A DNA stretch of 64,000 bases from Paenibacillus foliorum (GTDB lineage: Bacteria > Bacillota > Bacilli > Paenibacillales > NBRC-103111), in the NCBI RefSeq assembly GCF_013141765.1, contig NZ_WHOD01000004.1, positions 28,560 to 92,559 on the forward strand, given 5' to 3'. A program made the position numbers and the translations under genes. The stretch's first letter is position 1. Each line of letters starts with the position of its first letter. Below the pieces are notes generated by a model. The model saw only the letters and a list, made by a program, of their open reading frames with translations, did not search any database and was not told the DNA's origin. Of the stretch, positions 42,529 to 52,637 are shown one piece after another.

Positions 42529-43713
42529 TTGATTGATTTGCAAGCATTATACCGGAGTCGTGCAGCACTGTTTCTCAAAGAAATTCGTCCCTATCTTCAT
42601 TATGCTTTGCAAGGCGGAGCCATGGCTATTGGCATTGGCTTTCTGCTATTCTCTATTGGCTATAGACAGTTCTTACAATGGGTCACGCCTGCCTTTCCTT
42701 GGGAACTTTTATCCGCTGCCATCATGCTCCCTGCTCTAGCAGGCGGACGAATCCGTACTTACTTACAGGAAGCCGATACTTTGTTCCTTTTGCCTCAGGA
42801 AAACGGGATGAAAGCCTATCTGAAAGCAGCCATGAATCGCTCGTTAATTGTACAGTTAGCCACAGTAGCAGTTGTCTGGTTAATCGTATGGCCACTCTAT
42901 CACAAGCTCGCCGGATCAAGCGGATGGATGTTCCTACTATTGCTAGTCCTTTGGTATGTGTATAAACGAATCATGCTGTTCGGAAAATGGACGGAGCTTC
43001 AAATGCAAGAGAAACGAACGAGGTTCCTGTTTCAAATTATACGATGGATCCTAAGCGCCACTATCGCGTATGGCGTCATAGCTAACAAACCAGCTGTTGG
43101 TATTTTACTGATGTCCCTTTTATCGATTGCCTATCTTGGTTTGCTGCGTCTTCCTAGACAACACATCGTGAATTGGAGCTTGTTAATTGATGTCGAGCTG
43201 CAGCATAGAGCAAGTATTTACCGCATCTTGAATTGGTTTGTAGATGTGCCTTCAATTCAAGGTAAAGCAAGGAATGTACGTGGCTTGGATCGGGCAACCA
43301 GGTGGATTTCTTTTCGACAGGATCATGCTTACTCCTACCTGTATACCCTTGTGTGGCTGCGCTCGGAGCTGTTCGGAATTACTATGCGTTTAACTCTCAT
43401 AGGTGTCCTTCTACTTGCAGCAGTTCACAATGATATAGCACTAGCTTGCATATATTTGGTATTTGCAGCCATTAGTACGCTGCAGTTATCCGAGATGAAG
43501 CTTTACTATCACGAGCATGTATGGCAGCATATTTACCCTATCCATGCGGAACAACGGAAACGTTCGGTCGGCAATATCAGGTACCGCATTCATCTGGGTA
43601 TACTTGTCCTGCTTACTATCCCTTCTCTCTTAACGTTTTCCAACCCATTATGGGCAGTGGGCTTATTACTGTTAGCCGCTATCTCGTCAGGTTTATACCA
43701 TCGCTATCGTTAA
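42529..43713 (+). CDS. ecsB: EcsB-type ABC transporter permease
   Basis: A 394-residue membrane protein with about eight to ten segments, beginning LYRSRAALFLKEIRPYLHYA. Position after ecsA, length and hydrophobic pattern identify EcsB; sequence alone is less telling. The TTG start has AAGGAG from the end of ecsA. Confidence 0.87.
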   Translation: MIDLQALYRSRAALFLKEIRPYLHYALQGGAMAIGIGFLLFSIGYRQFLQWVTPAFPWELLSAAIMLPALAGGRIRTYLQEADTLFLLPQENGMKAYLKAAMNRSLIVQLATVAVVWLIVWPLYHKLAGSSGWMFLLLLVLWYVYKRIMLFGKWTELQMQEKRTRFLFQIIRWILSATIAYGVIANKPAVGILLMSLLSIAYLGLLRLPRQHIVNWSLLIDVELQHRASIYRILNWFVDVPSIQGKARNVRGLDRATRWISFRQDHAYSYLYTLVWLRSELFGITMRLTLIGVLLLAAVHNDIALACIYLVFAAISTLQLSEMKLYYHEHVWQHIYPIHAEQRKRSVGNIRYRIHLGILVLLTIPSLLTFSNPLWAVGLLLLAAISSGLYHRYR

Positions 43714-43823
43714 GCGGACATATAGGAATCTCGAATATTTCAGAACATACTTTCTCCTTTAACCGGCTTGTCGTATAATAACATGGAGCCTTTACTATAA
43801 TCAGCTTGGAAAGGAATACCTTC

Positions 43824-44780
43824 ATGCGCCCCACTCCCATGATTACCAGAGCGGCACGCCCACGTGGTGTCCGACCCAAAAAACTATTATGGACTCTTGT
43901 CCTGCTATTGCTTGTATTGGCAGTAGGTAGCGTCACGATCTCCACTTATGTCGGCTGGAAGCTTACTCACCCCGAGCATAAAGCATTAACCGACAGCCCG
44001 GACAAGCACGGTTTATCGTTTGAGCCCGTAGAGTTTGAGAGCCGCAATAAAGACGTTAGGTTAAAAGGCTGGTTTATCCCTGCTTCCGACACCTCTACTC
44101 CTGCAAAAATGAACATTATTTTCGCTCACGGCTACCGTGAAAACCGACTCCAATCAGGCGCAGAGGCCCTTAAACTGGCCAAAGAGCTTGTTACGCAGGG
44201 CTATAATGTGTTAATGTTCGACTTCCGCAACTCAGGCGAGTCTGAGGGTAATCTAACGACTGTGGGCTATTTGGAGAAGTTCGATCTATTAGGAGCTATC
44301 GATTGGACCCGTGCCCATCATCCAGAGCCAATTGCTTTGCACGGCTTCTCCATGGGAGCTACCGTCGCTCTTCTTACAGCTGCGGAGGACCCGCAAATCG
44401 CAGGCGTGGTAGCTGATAGTCCATTTAACCATCTGACCCGCTATTTGGAAGATAATCTACCGGTCTGGTCGAAACTGCCCAACTATCCGTTCACCCCACT
44501 CATTCTCGGCATTCTGCCGCCTTTAACGGGGATTGACACGGACCAAGTGGATGCTATGGCTGCCGTAGATCGTATCTACCCACGCCCCGTTCTGTTTATT
44601 CATTCCGCTGAAGATGCTTCTATCCCTTATCGGAACAGCGAATCGATGTGGGAGAAGCATAAAGACAGCTTCCAGATATGGAAACCTTCCGCAGGTCGGG
44701 AGCATGTACGAGTCCATGCCAAGCTCGCAGCGGAATACGAAAGCAAAGCTCTCGATTTTTACAAGAGCTTGCAGCGTTAA
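43824..44780 (+). CDS. Membrane-anchored alpha/beta hydrolase
   Basis: A 318-residue protein with one N-terminal segment (about 22-46) and an extracytoplasmic hydrolase domain. Motifs: FAHGYRENR (oxyanion), MFDFRNSGESEG, nucleophile elbow HGFSMGA, acid in HSAEDASIPY, base in GREHVRV. Resembles BEM46/YqkD-type hydrolases; substrate unknown. The ATG at 43824 follows GGAAAGGAA; a TTG at 43806 would place the site inside the gene. Confidence 0.9.
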   Translation: MRPTPMITRAARPRGVRPKKLLWTLVLLLLVLAVGSVTISTYVGWKLTHPEHKALTDSPDKHGLSFEPVEFESRNKDVRLKGWFIPASDTSTPAKMNIIFAHGYRENRLQSGAEALKLAKELVTQGYNVLMFDFRNSGESEGNLTTVGYLEKFDLLGAIDWTRAHHPEPIALHGFSMGATVALLTAAEDPQIAGVVADSPFNHLTRYLEDNLPVWSKLPNYPFTPLILGILPPLTGIDTDQVDAMAAVDRIYPRPVLFIHSAEDASIPYRNSESMWEKHKDSFQIWKPSAGREHVRVHAKLAAEYESKALDFYKSLQR

Positions 44781-44800
44781 GATCACCGCAAGCGGAGAAC

Positions 44801-44992
44801 AATAGCGGAAGTACTTGTTCTCCGCTTGCATAGTCTGCATAAAATAAAGCGAGATAACGGAACAGCTAGTTCCGTTATCTCGCTTTATTTGCGTACTGGT
44901 GCTCATATTCGTCTAAATAACTGAATCCCGACTTCCGCTATCGCACTCTATTGGAGAAAGCAGATCGAATAACGGAACTCCGTTCCGTTCAG
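44801..44992. repeat. Dispersed palindromic intergenic repeat, family A copy 2
   Basis: Starts AATAGCGGAAGTACTTGTTC; the central inverted repeat has 21-base perfect arms (44842-44862, 44870-44890) around CAGCTAG; ends with AACGGAACTCCGTTCCGTT. The inner arm differs from copy 1 (CGAGATAACGG within AAATAAAG..CTTTATTT) yet stays fully paired, a compensatory change. Confidence 0.8.
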
Positions 44993-45041
44993 CACCTTCA
45001 GGGCTATAAGGCCCCCCCAATTAGTACTTTCTATAAAAGAT

Positions 45042-45090
45042 GGGGCTGTCCCTCAAAGGTCAATTGACCTTTGAGGGACAGCCCCTTTCT
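45042..45090. terminator. 44-base perfect palindrome, bidirectional terminator
   Basis: GGGGCTGTCCCTCAAAGGTCAA and its exact complement meet without a loop (45042-45085), followed by TTTCTT. It lies between the convergent hydrolase and surface-protein genes. Confidence 0.85.
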
Positions 45091-45122
45091 TGCAGAGAAT
45101 GACTATATTATTCGTCTGTCTG

Positions 45123-48100
45123 TTAATTGATGAACTCCGCTTTTTGCAGCAGACGCTTGACCATGACAGAAGCTTCCGCACGTGTCGCCTGCGCCTTTCC
45201 TTCGTAGTTGCCTTCCGACTTGCCGTTGGCAATACCGGCTTGAACGATGGCAGCGACAGAGTCCTTGGCCCATCCTGCGATGGAGCCGCTGTCCTTGAAC
45301 AAGCTCAGAGCTTGATCTGTCTGTTGAGAACCGTTAGACAGCTTAGCATAGCGAAGCGCATTGTTCATCAATACCGCGAGCTCCTCGCGAGTGATCGGTT
45401 GATTAGGGCGGAATGTGCCGTCCTCGTAACCAGTCAACAGCTTGGCATCATAAGCTGCAGCAACGACACCCTTGAACCAGTCTTTATCGCTAATATCATT
45501 GAAACCGACAGCCTTGCTGTCATCAAGACCTAGTGACCTGACAATAATGGCCGTAAATTGTGCTCTTGTAATATTGCTGTCAGGCTGGAACTGATTTTCC
45601 GATATTCCTTGGACAATAAGCTTGGATGCCAGCAGCTCGACATCCGCTTTGGCCCAATGAGCAGCAGTATCTTGAAAGCTCTGCCGATGCTCGACAACCG
45701 TATACAAGCTATTACCATTACGTTTCAGCGTCGCAACCCATTTACCGTCAGTAAGGGTAAATACGGATGGCACAAACCGCAGTTCACCCGTCGGTGCCAG
45801 CATTACGCCGGTTGTTTGTTCAGGCTTCAAGTTGGTAGCCTCAATATGGATAGTTCTGTTGACGAAGGTACTTCCGAAATTCGTAACGGTTTCCGCCTGT
45901 CCGTTTCCAGTTACCGAAACCGCGAAGTCTACAGCCTTAACCAGCGGTTTAGCACCTATCGCAGATGCCTTGCCAGACAATTCCGAACTCTGGAGGTCAT
46001 TTGCAGTAGTCATAGTAATGCGGATCTCCAGCTTATCCGATGTTGTCTTCAGCTTAGCGGACAAAGCTGCAAGATCAAGTGAGCCAACTGGAAGCGCGTA
46101 AGAACCAGTGGAGCTGGCAATAACCAGGGTGGCATTACGGTTTTTGTCCGCAATTGCGAGCAGTGCTTCACCAGGGATTTGAGCCACTACTGAAGCGGCG
46201 TCACCCGACTCGATACGGATGATGATTTTGTCTTGGCTCAGCTCCAATGCCTTGCGGATATCATCCATCTTAACCGTCACGCTTGCTTGTATTCTACCGT
46301 CCTCCGTTTTAACAAGCTCCGGCTTAATTGCAACACCGCTGTCCGTTACTGTAGTTGGGGTAGACGGAACGTAAGAAGAGCTAGGGCGGTGATTATTGCT
46401 GGTAGTACTTCCGGTCGGCTTGGTTTTTGTCTCAATCCTGCCTTCTACAGCCGGTGTTACCGTGCCTCCCAGCAAGCTTAAGTAATTAATAAAGTTTTCA
46501 TAATCAGGATAGCCTAAATCTTCATGATAAGCGCCGTTAGTGACTGCCTGAGCGAATGATACATAACCGTCACCGCCATTAGCCATAAAGCTGTTGGTGG
46601 CTATCCGGTATGTTGCCGTCAAGCTAAGAGGCTCGTATGACATATCTTTTTTGATCTGCACATCAAAGACACGGCTTCCTGCCGGTTGGCTCGGATCCCA
46701 CTTGAACTTCATGCCGGCCACTTGCGGGAATTTCCCCGGCAAATCTGCAAGAGTAGCTCCGCTTACTCCGTTCTCCAAACCATCCAGAAGCTGCTGTCCG
46801 GTAACATCAAGTATATATAAGGTGTTGCCAAACGGTATCACCGTTCTTACTTCGCCCATTGTAATGTCGCCTTCAGGGATGGAGGCTCTGATACCACCAC
46901 CGTTTTGAATGGCGATTTGTGCACCTTTCAATTCCTTACCCTTTGAAAGCATACCATCGGCTATAAAGTTACCCAAATTCGTTTCTTTTGAGCGGACGTT
47001 AGCTCGTTCGCCATCAAGCATTACCGTCGTTTTACCGACGATTTGGTTTTTTAGCACATCAAGCTCCGCATTGTAACTCGCAAGCTTCACCTTAGCAGCA
47101 GCATCTTCAACAACCGCTGCAGTCACAGGCTCCAGCTTGCCTTTCGTAAAGTCCGGGGAAGTGATGACATTGCCGTGGCTGTCAAATGTAATTTCGACAC
47201 GCCCCAGAAATTTACCCCACTCATTCGCTTGAACGATCACCGTTGGAGTCTGATGTACGCTATCCGTTACAATTTCAGGTGCATCCAGCTTCGTATGCGT
47301 ATGCCCTCCGACGATTAGATCGATACCTTCTACAGCAATTGCAAGATCCTTATCACGAGCGTAACCCAAGTGGGATAAAGCAATGATTGTATGGATCCCT
47401 TCTTTTTCCAATTCTTTAACTGTTAGTTGCGCTGATGCCGATGCCGCATTGAACACGACATCCTTACCCGGACTGGATGTTTCCTTCGTATCCTCTGTCG
47501 TAAGTCCGAATACACCGACCTTATGACCGTCTCCCGCATCCAATATCACATACGGGTATACACCTGCTGAAGCTGTTGTCCGCATGCCGCCTTTACCATA
47601 GGTGTTGAGAGTAACCGAAGACTTAAGCAACGGTTGGATGTTGGCGTCTTTGGAAAAATCAATATTTGAGCTGACCAGCGGGAAATTCGCATCTTTCACG
47701 AAATTGGCCAAAACGGCCGTTCCTTGGTCAAATTCATGGTTACCGAACGTCATGGCGTCATAGCCCATATCATTCATGAAGCCCAAATCCGCTTTACCCA
47801 ACCACTTTGTGAAGTAGAGGTCGCCGGAAAATACGTCCCCTGCATCCAAGAGAATACTATTTTTCGACTCCGTGCGAACTTGTTTAACCAATGTTGCGCG
47901 ACGTGCTGCATCCGCTAGATGAGCGTGTGTATCATTGGTATGCATGACTGTAAGCGTCCAGCTCTCTCCGCTGCCAGCCGGCAATACCTTCACGCTTGCT
48001 TCGGCCACGCCATAACCGTCAGCGCTTGTTGCTGTAAGGACTGCAGTTCCAGCTGCAATGGGCGTAACTGTACCATTAGCGTCCACCGATGCTACGGAAG

Positions 48101-50855
48101 CATTGGAAGACTTCCATGTGACGGTTGCTGCGGTGCCGCCAACCGGTGCTACTGTAGCGTTCAGCTTCACTGGAGCTGCTCCCGCTTCCAGTGACAGTGA
48201 TGTTTTATCCAAAGTAACCTTTGTTACGTTCAGCTGCAATATTGCGACGGTACCCCCAACTTCATTAGCTACAAGCAGCAAAGGCAGTCCCGTTGGACTG
48301 ACGGTTGCCGGAATGAATTCGATACCCTCCGGAGCAGCATCCGACAGTATGTTTGTAAAATTGCGTGTATTGATGTAGTTGAAGAAAACAGGGTGAACAG
48401 GATCGGTCACATCATAGGTCATAATGCCCCCGATCCGTTCAAGACCGACAAACGCGAATACTTTCTCGCCAACTGCGCCAATCTTAATATCTTCTGGCTC
48501 CGGTCCCTTCTTCGTGCTTCGACTATCTAATGTAGCGTTGCTGTTACTTGCGTTAAAGTATTTCGGCAAGCGCTGCGAAGTAATTTCCTCGAAAGCATTG
48601 CCGCTATCAAACACCTGCTCCATTGTATCCGCATTCCATACAGAGAATGACCTGCCGCCGTACATGTATATGCTGTTCTTATCCATGTCACTGGCCACTT
48701 CTACTTTATCGTATTTCGAAGTATTAGCAGGATCGCTCAAAAATTTAGCTGCGGCTGATGAAGGTTCCAACTTGCTCTTCATGTCTTTGATGGTAGATCC
48801 GTTCTTACGTCCCGGCCAATCCGTAACGTCCCCTTCATTACCGGTAAACAGATAGGTTTTACCATTAAGCGTGTAAGACGCAATACCATCCGGCATGTAC
48901 ATCCCATTGAACGGGACGTTCTCCAGCTTGATCTTGCCGTCGTTTACCAAGTCTAGTGCATTCTTAGGATCATTCAAATCCTTAAAGCCCAGTCCCTTGA
49001 CAGCTGTTACTTTCTTAGCCGCGATATCAATAACCGCTACAGCATTATTCTCCTGCAAGGAGACATATGCTTTCGTATTGTCAGCGGAAAGCGTGATATA
49101 TTCCGGCTCAAGATCTCTAATCGCATCGGCTTTTGTACCGCTGCCGTTAATCATGCCGGTAACTGGATCAGAAGCACCGCGAATATGAACCTTATCGTCA
49201 ATCACGGATGGATCATTGAATTTCACACGGGTAACCGTGTCTGTAGTTGTATCGACGATGGTAACACTGCCTTCCGGGTCCTTGCCTTGTTCCCGAGGCT
49301 CACCCTCATCGGCGGTAAGCACATATCGGCCGTCTGGAGTTGATTTGATCATATCCGGTTGTACGCCGGCTTCATACGATTTGAGCAGAGCTCCATCGTA
49401 ATTCAACATTAGAATTTTGCCGTTTTTCATCGAATCTTTTTCCTGTAAGGAGACGAATACCCGTTTCGTTGCTGTGTTAATATCCACACTGGTCAAGTCT
49501 CCATATACGAAACCGCCTGTTTCGGACAAATCTTTAACAGCGACACTTTTATCTTTGGATATAGAACCGCCTACTGTCAATGTGGCGATATCCAGAGTCG
49601 GCGGGTTGCCTGAGCCGTTAACTACGTAAAACTTCCCGTTATCCTTGTTATATTTGACGATTTCGGCCACACCGCCGTCGGCATTAGTTTGACCTACCGA
49701 ATATTCGCCAATCTTCGAAACACTCATCTTGTCCGGAACCGCTCCAGCCAAGACATTGAGCGGAAGCGTTTTGCTAGCCCATGGCAGCGGGTTGGTTGCG
49801 CTATAGACTGAATCGTAGACAGAAACTGTAACCGACTTCGCCCCTTCCGCTCCGGCTGCCGGGGTTCCTGCTATGACTCCTGCCGAATTGATGGAAAGTC
49901 CTGCGGGTAACCCTGTGGCGCTGTATGTATAAGGCGGTTGGCCTCCAGTTGTTGTAACAGCCGCCGAATACGGCAGGCCGATATAAGCGTCCGCTATCGC
50001 TTCAGTCACAACTGTAACTTTAGAATCCCACTTTCCGTCGGCCCCACTGCGTGGTCTGTTTATACTAATGTCCGTCGGGTTGGCCGCGTCGTAATCAACT
50101 TGTTTAAAATCAGTTTTGTTATTATCGCTATCGGTCAAAGTTTGACGGCGAATCGCTTTTTTCTTGGATGTGCCTTGATCCGAGCCGGTCGGATAAGCAG
50201 TTTCATAGCCGTTGATATCACTGTCTTTATCGTTGCTGCCGGTCCCCAGCATGTCAACGTACCCTGCAGGCTTGTTAATAAAAGGATTGACATCCGTCAG
50301 CGTCGTTTGGTTACTGACTAACGCAATCTTAAGACCTTTATTGATGATATGACGTTCTATACTGAGATCGCCTTTGCCAGAAATGTTAAGCTTTGTTGCA
50401 ACTGCCGGTTTAGTGGGGTCATTAGTTGGATTTCCAACAACTAAATAAGAAGAGTGCGCTTTAATGGTGCCACTTAGAGGAAACATTACCCATGGATCGG
50501 TTGGGCCTATATAGACATCTTTTTTATTCGCTGAACCGGCTTTACTTGCACGGTCTGCGTATTGCAGCGACCAACCTTCGAGACTCACGTCACCATCTGT
50601 CGGATTGTACAATTCGATGAAGCCGTTGGATACGTTGGTATTTCCACCCTCATCTGTTTCGTACCCCGCTCCGCCCCCATACACCTGATTGATGAACACA
50701 TGCGAGACATTTACGTCATAGCTCCCATTCGCCTTATATGGCGTTCCTGCCAAAGGCGTTGCAGCTGCCTGTGCAGGAACAACAGCTAACAAAGAACCAG
50801 CCAGCATCTCCGCTGCAAGCAGTAGTGAAAGAACTTTATGGTTTCTCTTTCTCAA
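45123..50855 (-). CDS. Giant SLH-anchored surface protein with choice-of-anchor I and 5'-nucleotidase modules
   Basis: A 1,910-residue exported protein. In order: signal peptide (1-31); lamin-tail-like domain (about 48-160, VFINQVYGGGAGYE, GFIELYNPTDGDVSLEGWSL); Ig-like putative domain (about 285-365); a propeller-like choice-of-anchor I region (about 370-875); a Big_2 Ig domain (about 878-955); a metallophosphatase domain (about 960-1245, HTNDTHAHL, GNHEFDQG, GGHTHTK); a 5'-nucleotidase C-terminal domain (about 1265-1480, NGGGIRAS, ATNSFMANGGDGY); a linker and unassigned part; three SLH domains (about 1725-1905). It should sit on the cell wall and release phosphate from nucleotides. The start is TTG at 50855 after AAGGAG. 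Confidence 0.92.
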   Translation of the reverse strand: MRKRNHKVLSLLLAAEMLAGSLLAVVPAQAAATPLAGTPYKANGSYDVNVSHVFINQVYGGGAGYETDEGGNTNVSNGFIELYNPTDGDVSLEGWSLQYADRASKAGSANKKDVYIGPTDPWVMFPLSGTIKAHSSYLVVGNPTNDPTKPAVATKLNISGKGDLSIERHIINKGLKIALVSNQTTLTDVNPFINKPAGYVDMLGTGSNDKDSDINGYETAYPTGSDQGTSKKKAIRRQTLTDSDNNKTDFKQVDYDAANPTDISINRPRSGADGKWDSKVTVVTEAIADAYIGLPYSAAVTTTGGQPPYTYSATGLPAGLSINSAGVIAGTPAAGAEGAKSVTVSVYDSVYSATNPLPWASKTLPLNVLAGAVPDKMSVSKIGEYSVGQTNADGGVAEIVKYNKDNGKFYVVNGSGNPPTLDIATLTVGGSISKDKSVAVKDLSETGGFVYGDLTSVDINTATKRVFVSLQEKDSMKNGKILMLNYDGALLKSYEAGVQPDMIKSTPDGRYVLTADEGEPREQGKDPEGSVTIVDTTTDTVTRVKFNDPSVIDDKVHIRGASDPVTGMINGSGTKADAIRDLEPEYITLSADNTKAYVSLQENNAVAVIDIAAKKVTAVKGLGFKDLNDPKNALDLVNDGKIKLENVPFNGMYMPDGIASYTLNGKTYLFTGNEGDVTDWPGRKNGSTIKDMKSKLEPSSAAAKFLSDPANTSKYDKVEVASDMDKNSIYMYGGRSFSVWNADTMEQVFDSGNAFEEITSQRLPKYFNASNSNATLDSRSTKKGPEPEDIKIGAVGEKVFAFVGLERIGGIMTYDVTDPVHPVFFNYINTRNFTNILSDAAPEGIEFIPATVSPTGLPLLLVANEVGGTVAILQLNVTKVTLDKTSLSLEAGAAPVKLNATVAPVGGTAATVTWKSSNASVASVDANGTVTPIAAGTAVLTATSADGYGVAEASVKVLPAGSGESWTLTVMHTNDTHAHLADAARRATLVKQVRTESKNSILLDAGDVFSGDLYFTKWLGKADLGFMNDMGYDAMTFGNHEFDQGTAVLANFVKDANFPLVSSNIDFSKDANIQPLLKSSVTLNTYGKGGMRTTASAGVYPYVILDAGDGHKVGVFGLTTEDTKETSSPGKDVVFNAASASAQLTVKELEKEGIHTIIALSHLGYARDKDLAIAVEGIDLIVGGHTHTKLDAPEIVTDSVHQTPTVIVQANEWGKFLGRVEITFDSHGNVITSPDFTKGKLEPVTAAVVEDAAAKVKLASYNAELDVLKNQIVGKTTVMLDGERANVRSKETNLGNFIADGMLSKGKELKGAQIAIQNGGGIRASIPEGDITMGEVRTVIPFGNTLYILDVTGQQLLDGLENGVSGATLADLPGKFPQVAGMKFKWDPSQPAGSRVFDVQIKKDMSYEPLSLTATYRIATNSFMANGGDGYVSFAQAVTNGAYHEDLGYPDYENFINYLSLLGGTVTPAVEGRIETKTKPTGSTTSNNHRPSSSYVPSTPTTVTDSGVAIKPELVKTEDGRIQASVTVKMDDIRKALELSQDKIIIRIESGDAASVVAQIPGEALLAIADKNRNATLVIASSTGSYALPVGSLDLAALSAKLKTTSDKLEIRITMTTANDLQSSELSGKASAIGAKPLVKAVDFAVSVTGNGQAETVTNFGSTFVNRTIHIEATNLKPEQTTGVMLAPTGELRFVPSVFTLTDGKWVATLKRNGNSLYTVVEHRQSFQDTAAHWAKADVELLASKLIVQGISENQFQPDSNITRAQFTAIIVRSLGLDDSKAVGFNDISDKDWFKGVVAAAYDAKLLTGYEDGTFRPNQPITREELAVLMNNALRYAKLSNGSQQTDQALSLFKDSGSIAGWAKDSVAAIVQAGIANGKSEGNYEGKAQATRAEASVMVKRLLQKAEFIN

Positions 50856-50902
50856 GACACTATCACTCCTTGTTAAAATATTCCTATCTACCTTAACAAA
50901 GA

Positions 50903-50943
50903 ATTATAAACTCGGATGTCATATATTTTTAAGTTATTGTAAA
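50903..50943 (-). promoter_or_regulatory. Possible Pho-box and -10 of the surface nucleotidase gene
   Basis: On the minus strand TTTACA (50938-50943), TTAAAA (50927-50932) and a poor TGACAT (50916-50921) are 11 bases apart, then TATAAT at 50903-50908 with no good -35. This resembles PhoP-activated promoters but is weaker than the phnD array. Confidence 0.35.
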
Positions 50944-51041
50944 CGCGCATGAGCCACAGAAGCTCTGCTGCTTCTGCGATTCGAGATCCAAAAAGAGTTA
51001 CGCTTAGGTTGCTTAACTTGATGCAATTAAGAAGAGAAATA

Positions 51042-51230
51042 AATAGCGGAAGTACTAATTCCTTTATCGCCTGGAAAACAAAAAAACAGAGGGATAGCGG
51101 AACAGCTAGTTCCGTTATCTCTCTGTTTTTGTACATTATGCTATTGCTCGCCCAAAATAAAGGCATTCCGGCTTCCGCTATCGCCTTAAGTTGGAGGTGA
51201 CAATTGAATAACGGAACTTTCAGTTCCGTT
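51042..51230. repeat. Dispersed palindromic intergenic repeat, family A copy 3
   Basis: Starts AATAGCGGAAGTACTAATTC; the central stem (about 51082-51102 with 51110-51130) has a few G-T pairs around CAGCTAG; the right half carries GCTTCCGCTATCGCC and AACGGAACTTTCAGTTCCGTT. Same order of parts as copies 1 and 2. Confidence 0.8.
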
Positions 51231-51306
51231 TCACTCCTTTAGGGCTCATAGCAGCAGCTCCGATTAACTCCTTCAGTGCTCACAGCAGCAGCTTCGCCAC
51301 TATCAA

Positions 51307-51338
51307 GCTTTCAGGCTTTCAGGCTTTCAGGCTTTCAA
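51307..51338. repeat. Octamer microrepeat
   Basis: GCTTTCAG occurs four times in a row (the last ends AA), just past the oxidoreductase stop. Likely prone to slippage; no function suggested. Confidence 0.8.
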
Positions 51339-51343
51339 GCTAA

Positions 51344-52381
51344 CTACCTCACGGCCGATTGTGCATCTTTATAGGTAATTTTCTTCCCTGTACGAGATGA
51401 TTCGTATATATCCATGACTAAGCTGAACGTTTTGTAGCCTTCGGGTCCATCAATCCAGAAATGTTGGTCTTGCAGCAAATGCTCGTAAAAATCACGAATT
51501 TGCAGCTCATGGCTTACTCCCCAGTAAGACTTTTCTCCCGTATTATTTACAGGAGGCTCGGTCAGAACAGTCAGCTGTCCATCCTGCTCCAAATACAAGG
51601 TTTCGCCTCTTTGAACCAAGGAGCCTTTTTCAAATACAACCTCAAGCTCCACAGGAGAGTTTTTCAAGTAAGCATTTGTAGCGTAGAAGATAGCTCTTGC
51701 GCCATTTTCAAATTCCACATAAGCATGAACTGTATCTTCTACCTCAATAACATCCTCCAGTGAATCATTGGAGAACGACCCTTTAACGCTAGCAATATCC
51801 CCACCAAACCAATGCAGCAAATCCAAAGTATGAATAGACTGGTTGATCAGTACGCCGCCGCCTTCTGTCGCCCATTTCCCTTTCCACTCGGTCTCATAAT
51901 AACTTGAGTTACGGTACCAGGTGACAATCCCTTTCATGCAGATCAATTTGCCAAATTCTCCAGAATCAACCGCTTTCTTAATCCGCTGCGAGGCAGCATT
52001 ATAGCGATTTTGGAAAATGACACCAAGCTGCACATCAGGGTTTTGCACAGCAGCTTGCAGCATACTTTGTCCGGCAGCCTTAGTTTCAGCCATCGGCTTC
52101 TCTGTCAATACATGCTTGCCTGCATTTAAAACATCCACTGCCATAGGAGCATGCAAATGATGCGCCGTGCACAAATGAACAACTTGAATATCTTCACGCT
52201 TCAGCATTTCTTTATAGTCCGTGTAATAGTCACAGCCATATTCTGCTGCTACTTGCTTCGCTAAACTTTCATTTACATCAACAACCGCCTTCAATTCAGA
52301 ACTATCCAATCCAACTACCGCTTTCAAATGGATGCCTGAAATTGAGCCGAGTCCGATAATTGCTGTTCCCAATGTTTTCAC
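51344..52381 (-). CDS. Gfo/Idh/MocA-family oxidoreductase
   Basis: A 345-residue NAD(P)-dependent sugar-type dehydrogenase. The Rossmann start is GTAIIGLGSISGIH; the catalytic-loop Lys is in HVLTEKPMAET; GGGVLINQSIHTLDLLHWFGG is the substrate-side family motif. The substrate, often a cyclitol or sugar, cannot be told. A lone gene. Confidence 0.93.
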   Translation of the reverse strand: MKTLGTAIIGLGSISGIHLKAVVGLDSSELKAVVDVNESLAKQVAAEYGCDYYTDYKEMLKREDIQVVHLCTAHHLHAPMAVDVLNAGKHVLTEKPMAETKAAGQSMLQAAVQNPDVQLGVIFQNRYNAASQRIKKAVDSGEFGKLICMKGIVTWYRNSSYYETEWKGKWATEGGGVLINQSIHTLDLLHWFGGDIASVKGSFSNDSLEDVIEVEDTVHAYVEFENGARAIFYATNAYLKNSPVELEVVFEKGSLVQRGETLYLEQDGQLTVLTEPPVNNTGEKSYWGVSHELQIRDFYEHLLQDQHFWIDGPEGYKTFSLVMDIYESSRTGKKITYKDAQSAVR

Positions 52382-52637
52382 GGTTTCACCTGATTCCTTA
52401 TAGGTTGTTGTGTGTATTCCTTACGTACGAGACAAGCCCGTAGGTAAAGGAACACACTTTACTTGTTATCATGAGGTATACAAATAACAAATTCCTTGCA
52501 TGAATTGGTCAATATATTGCTTTTTTTGCTAATATAAAAATTCATTCATTTTCCAGTCTATAACGATTGACGAGACTAACGCAAATAGAATAGAATTACT
52601 AATGTTTGTTAGGCATAAATTAAAAGGGTGAACTCTT

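Noticed and set aside
51307..51338. CRISPR-like array
   Set aside because: Only four contiguous 8-base units with no spacers; a microrepeat. No cas gene is in the window.
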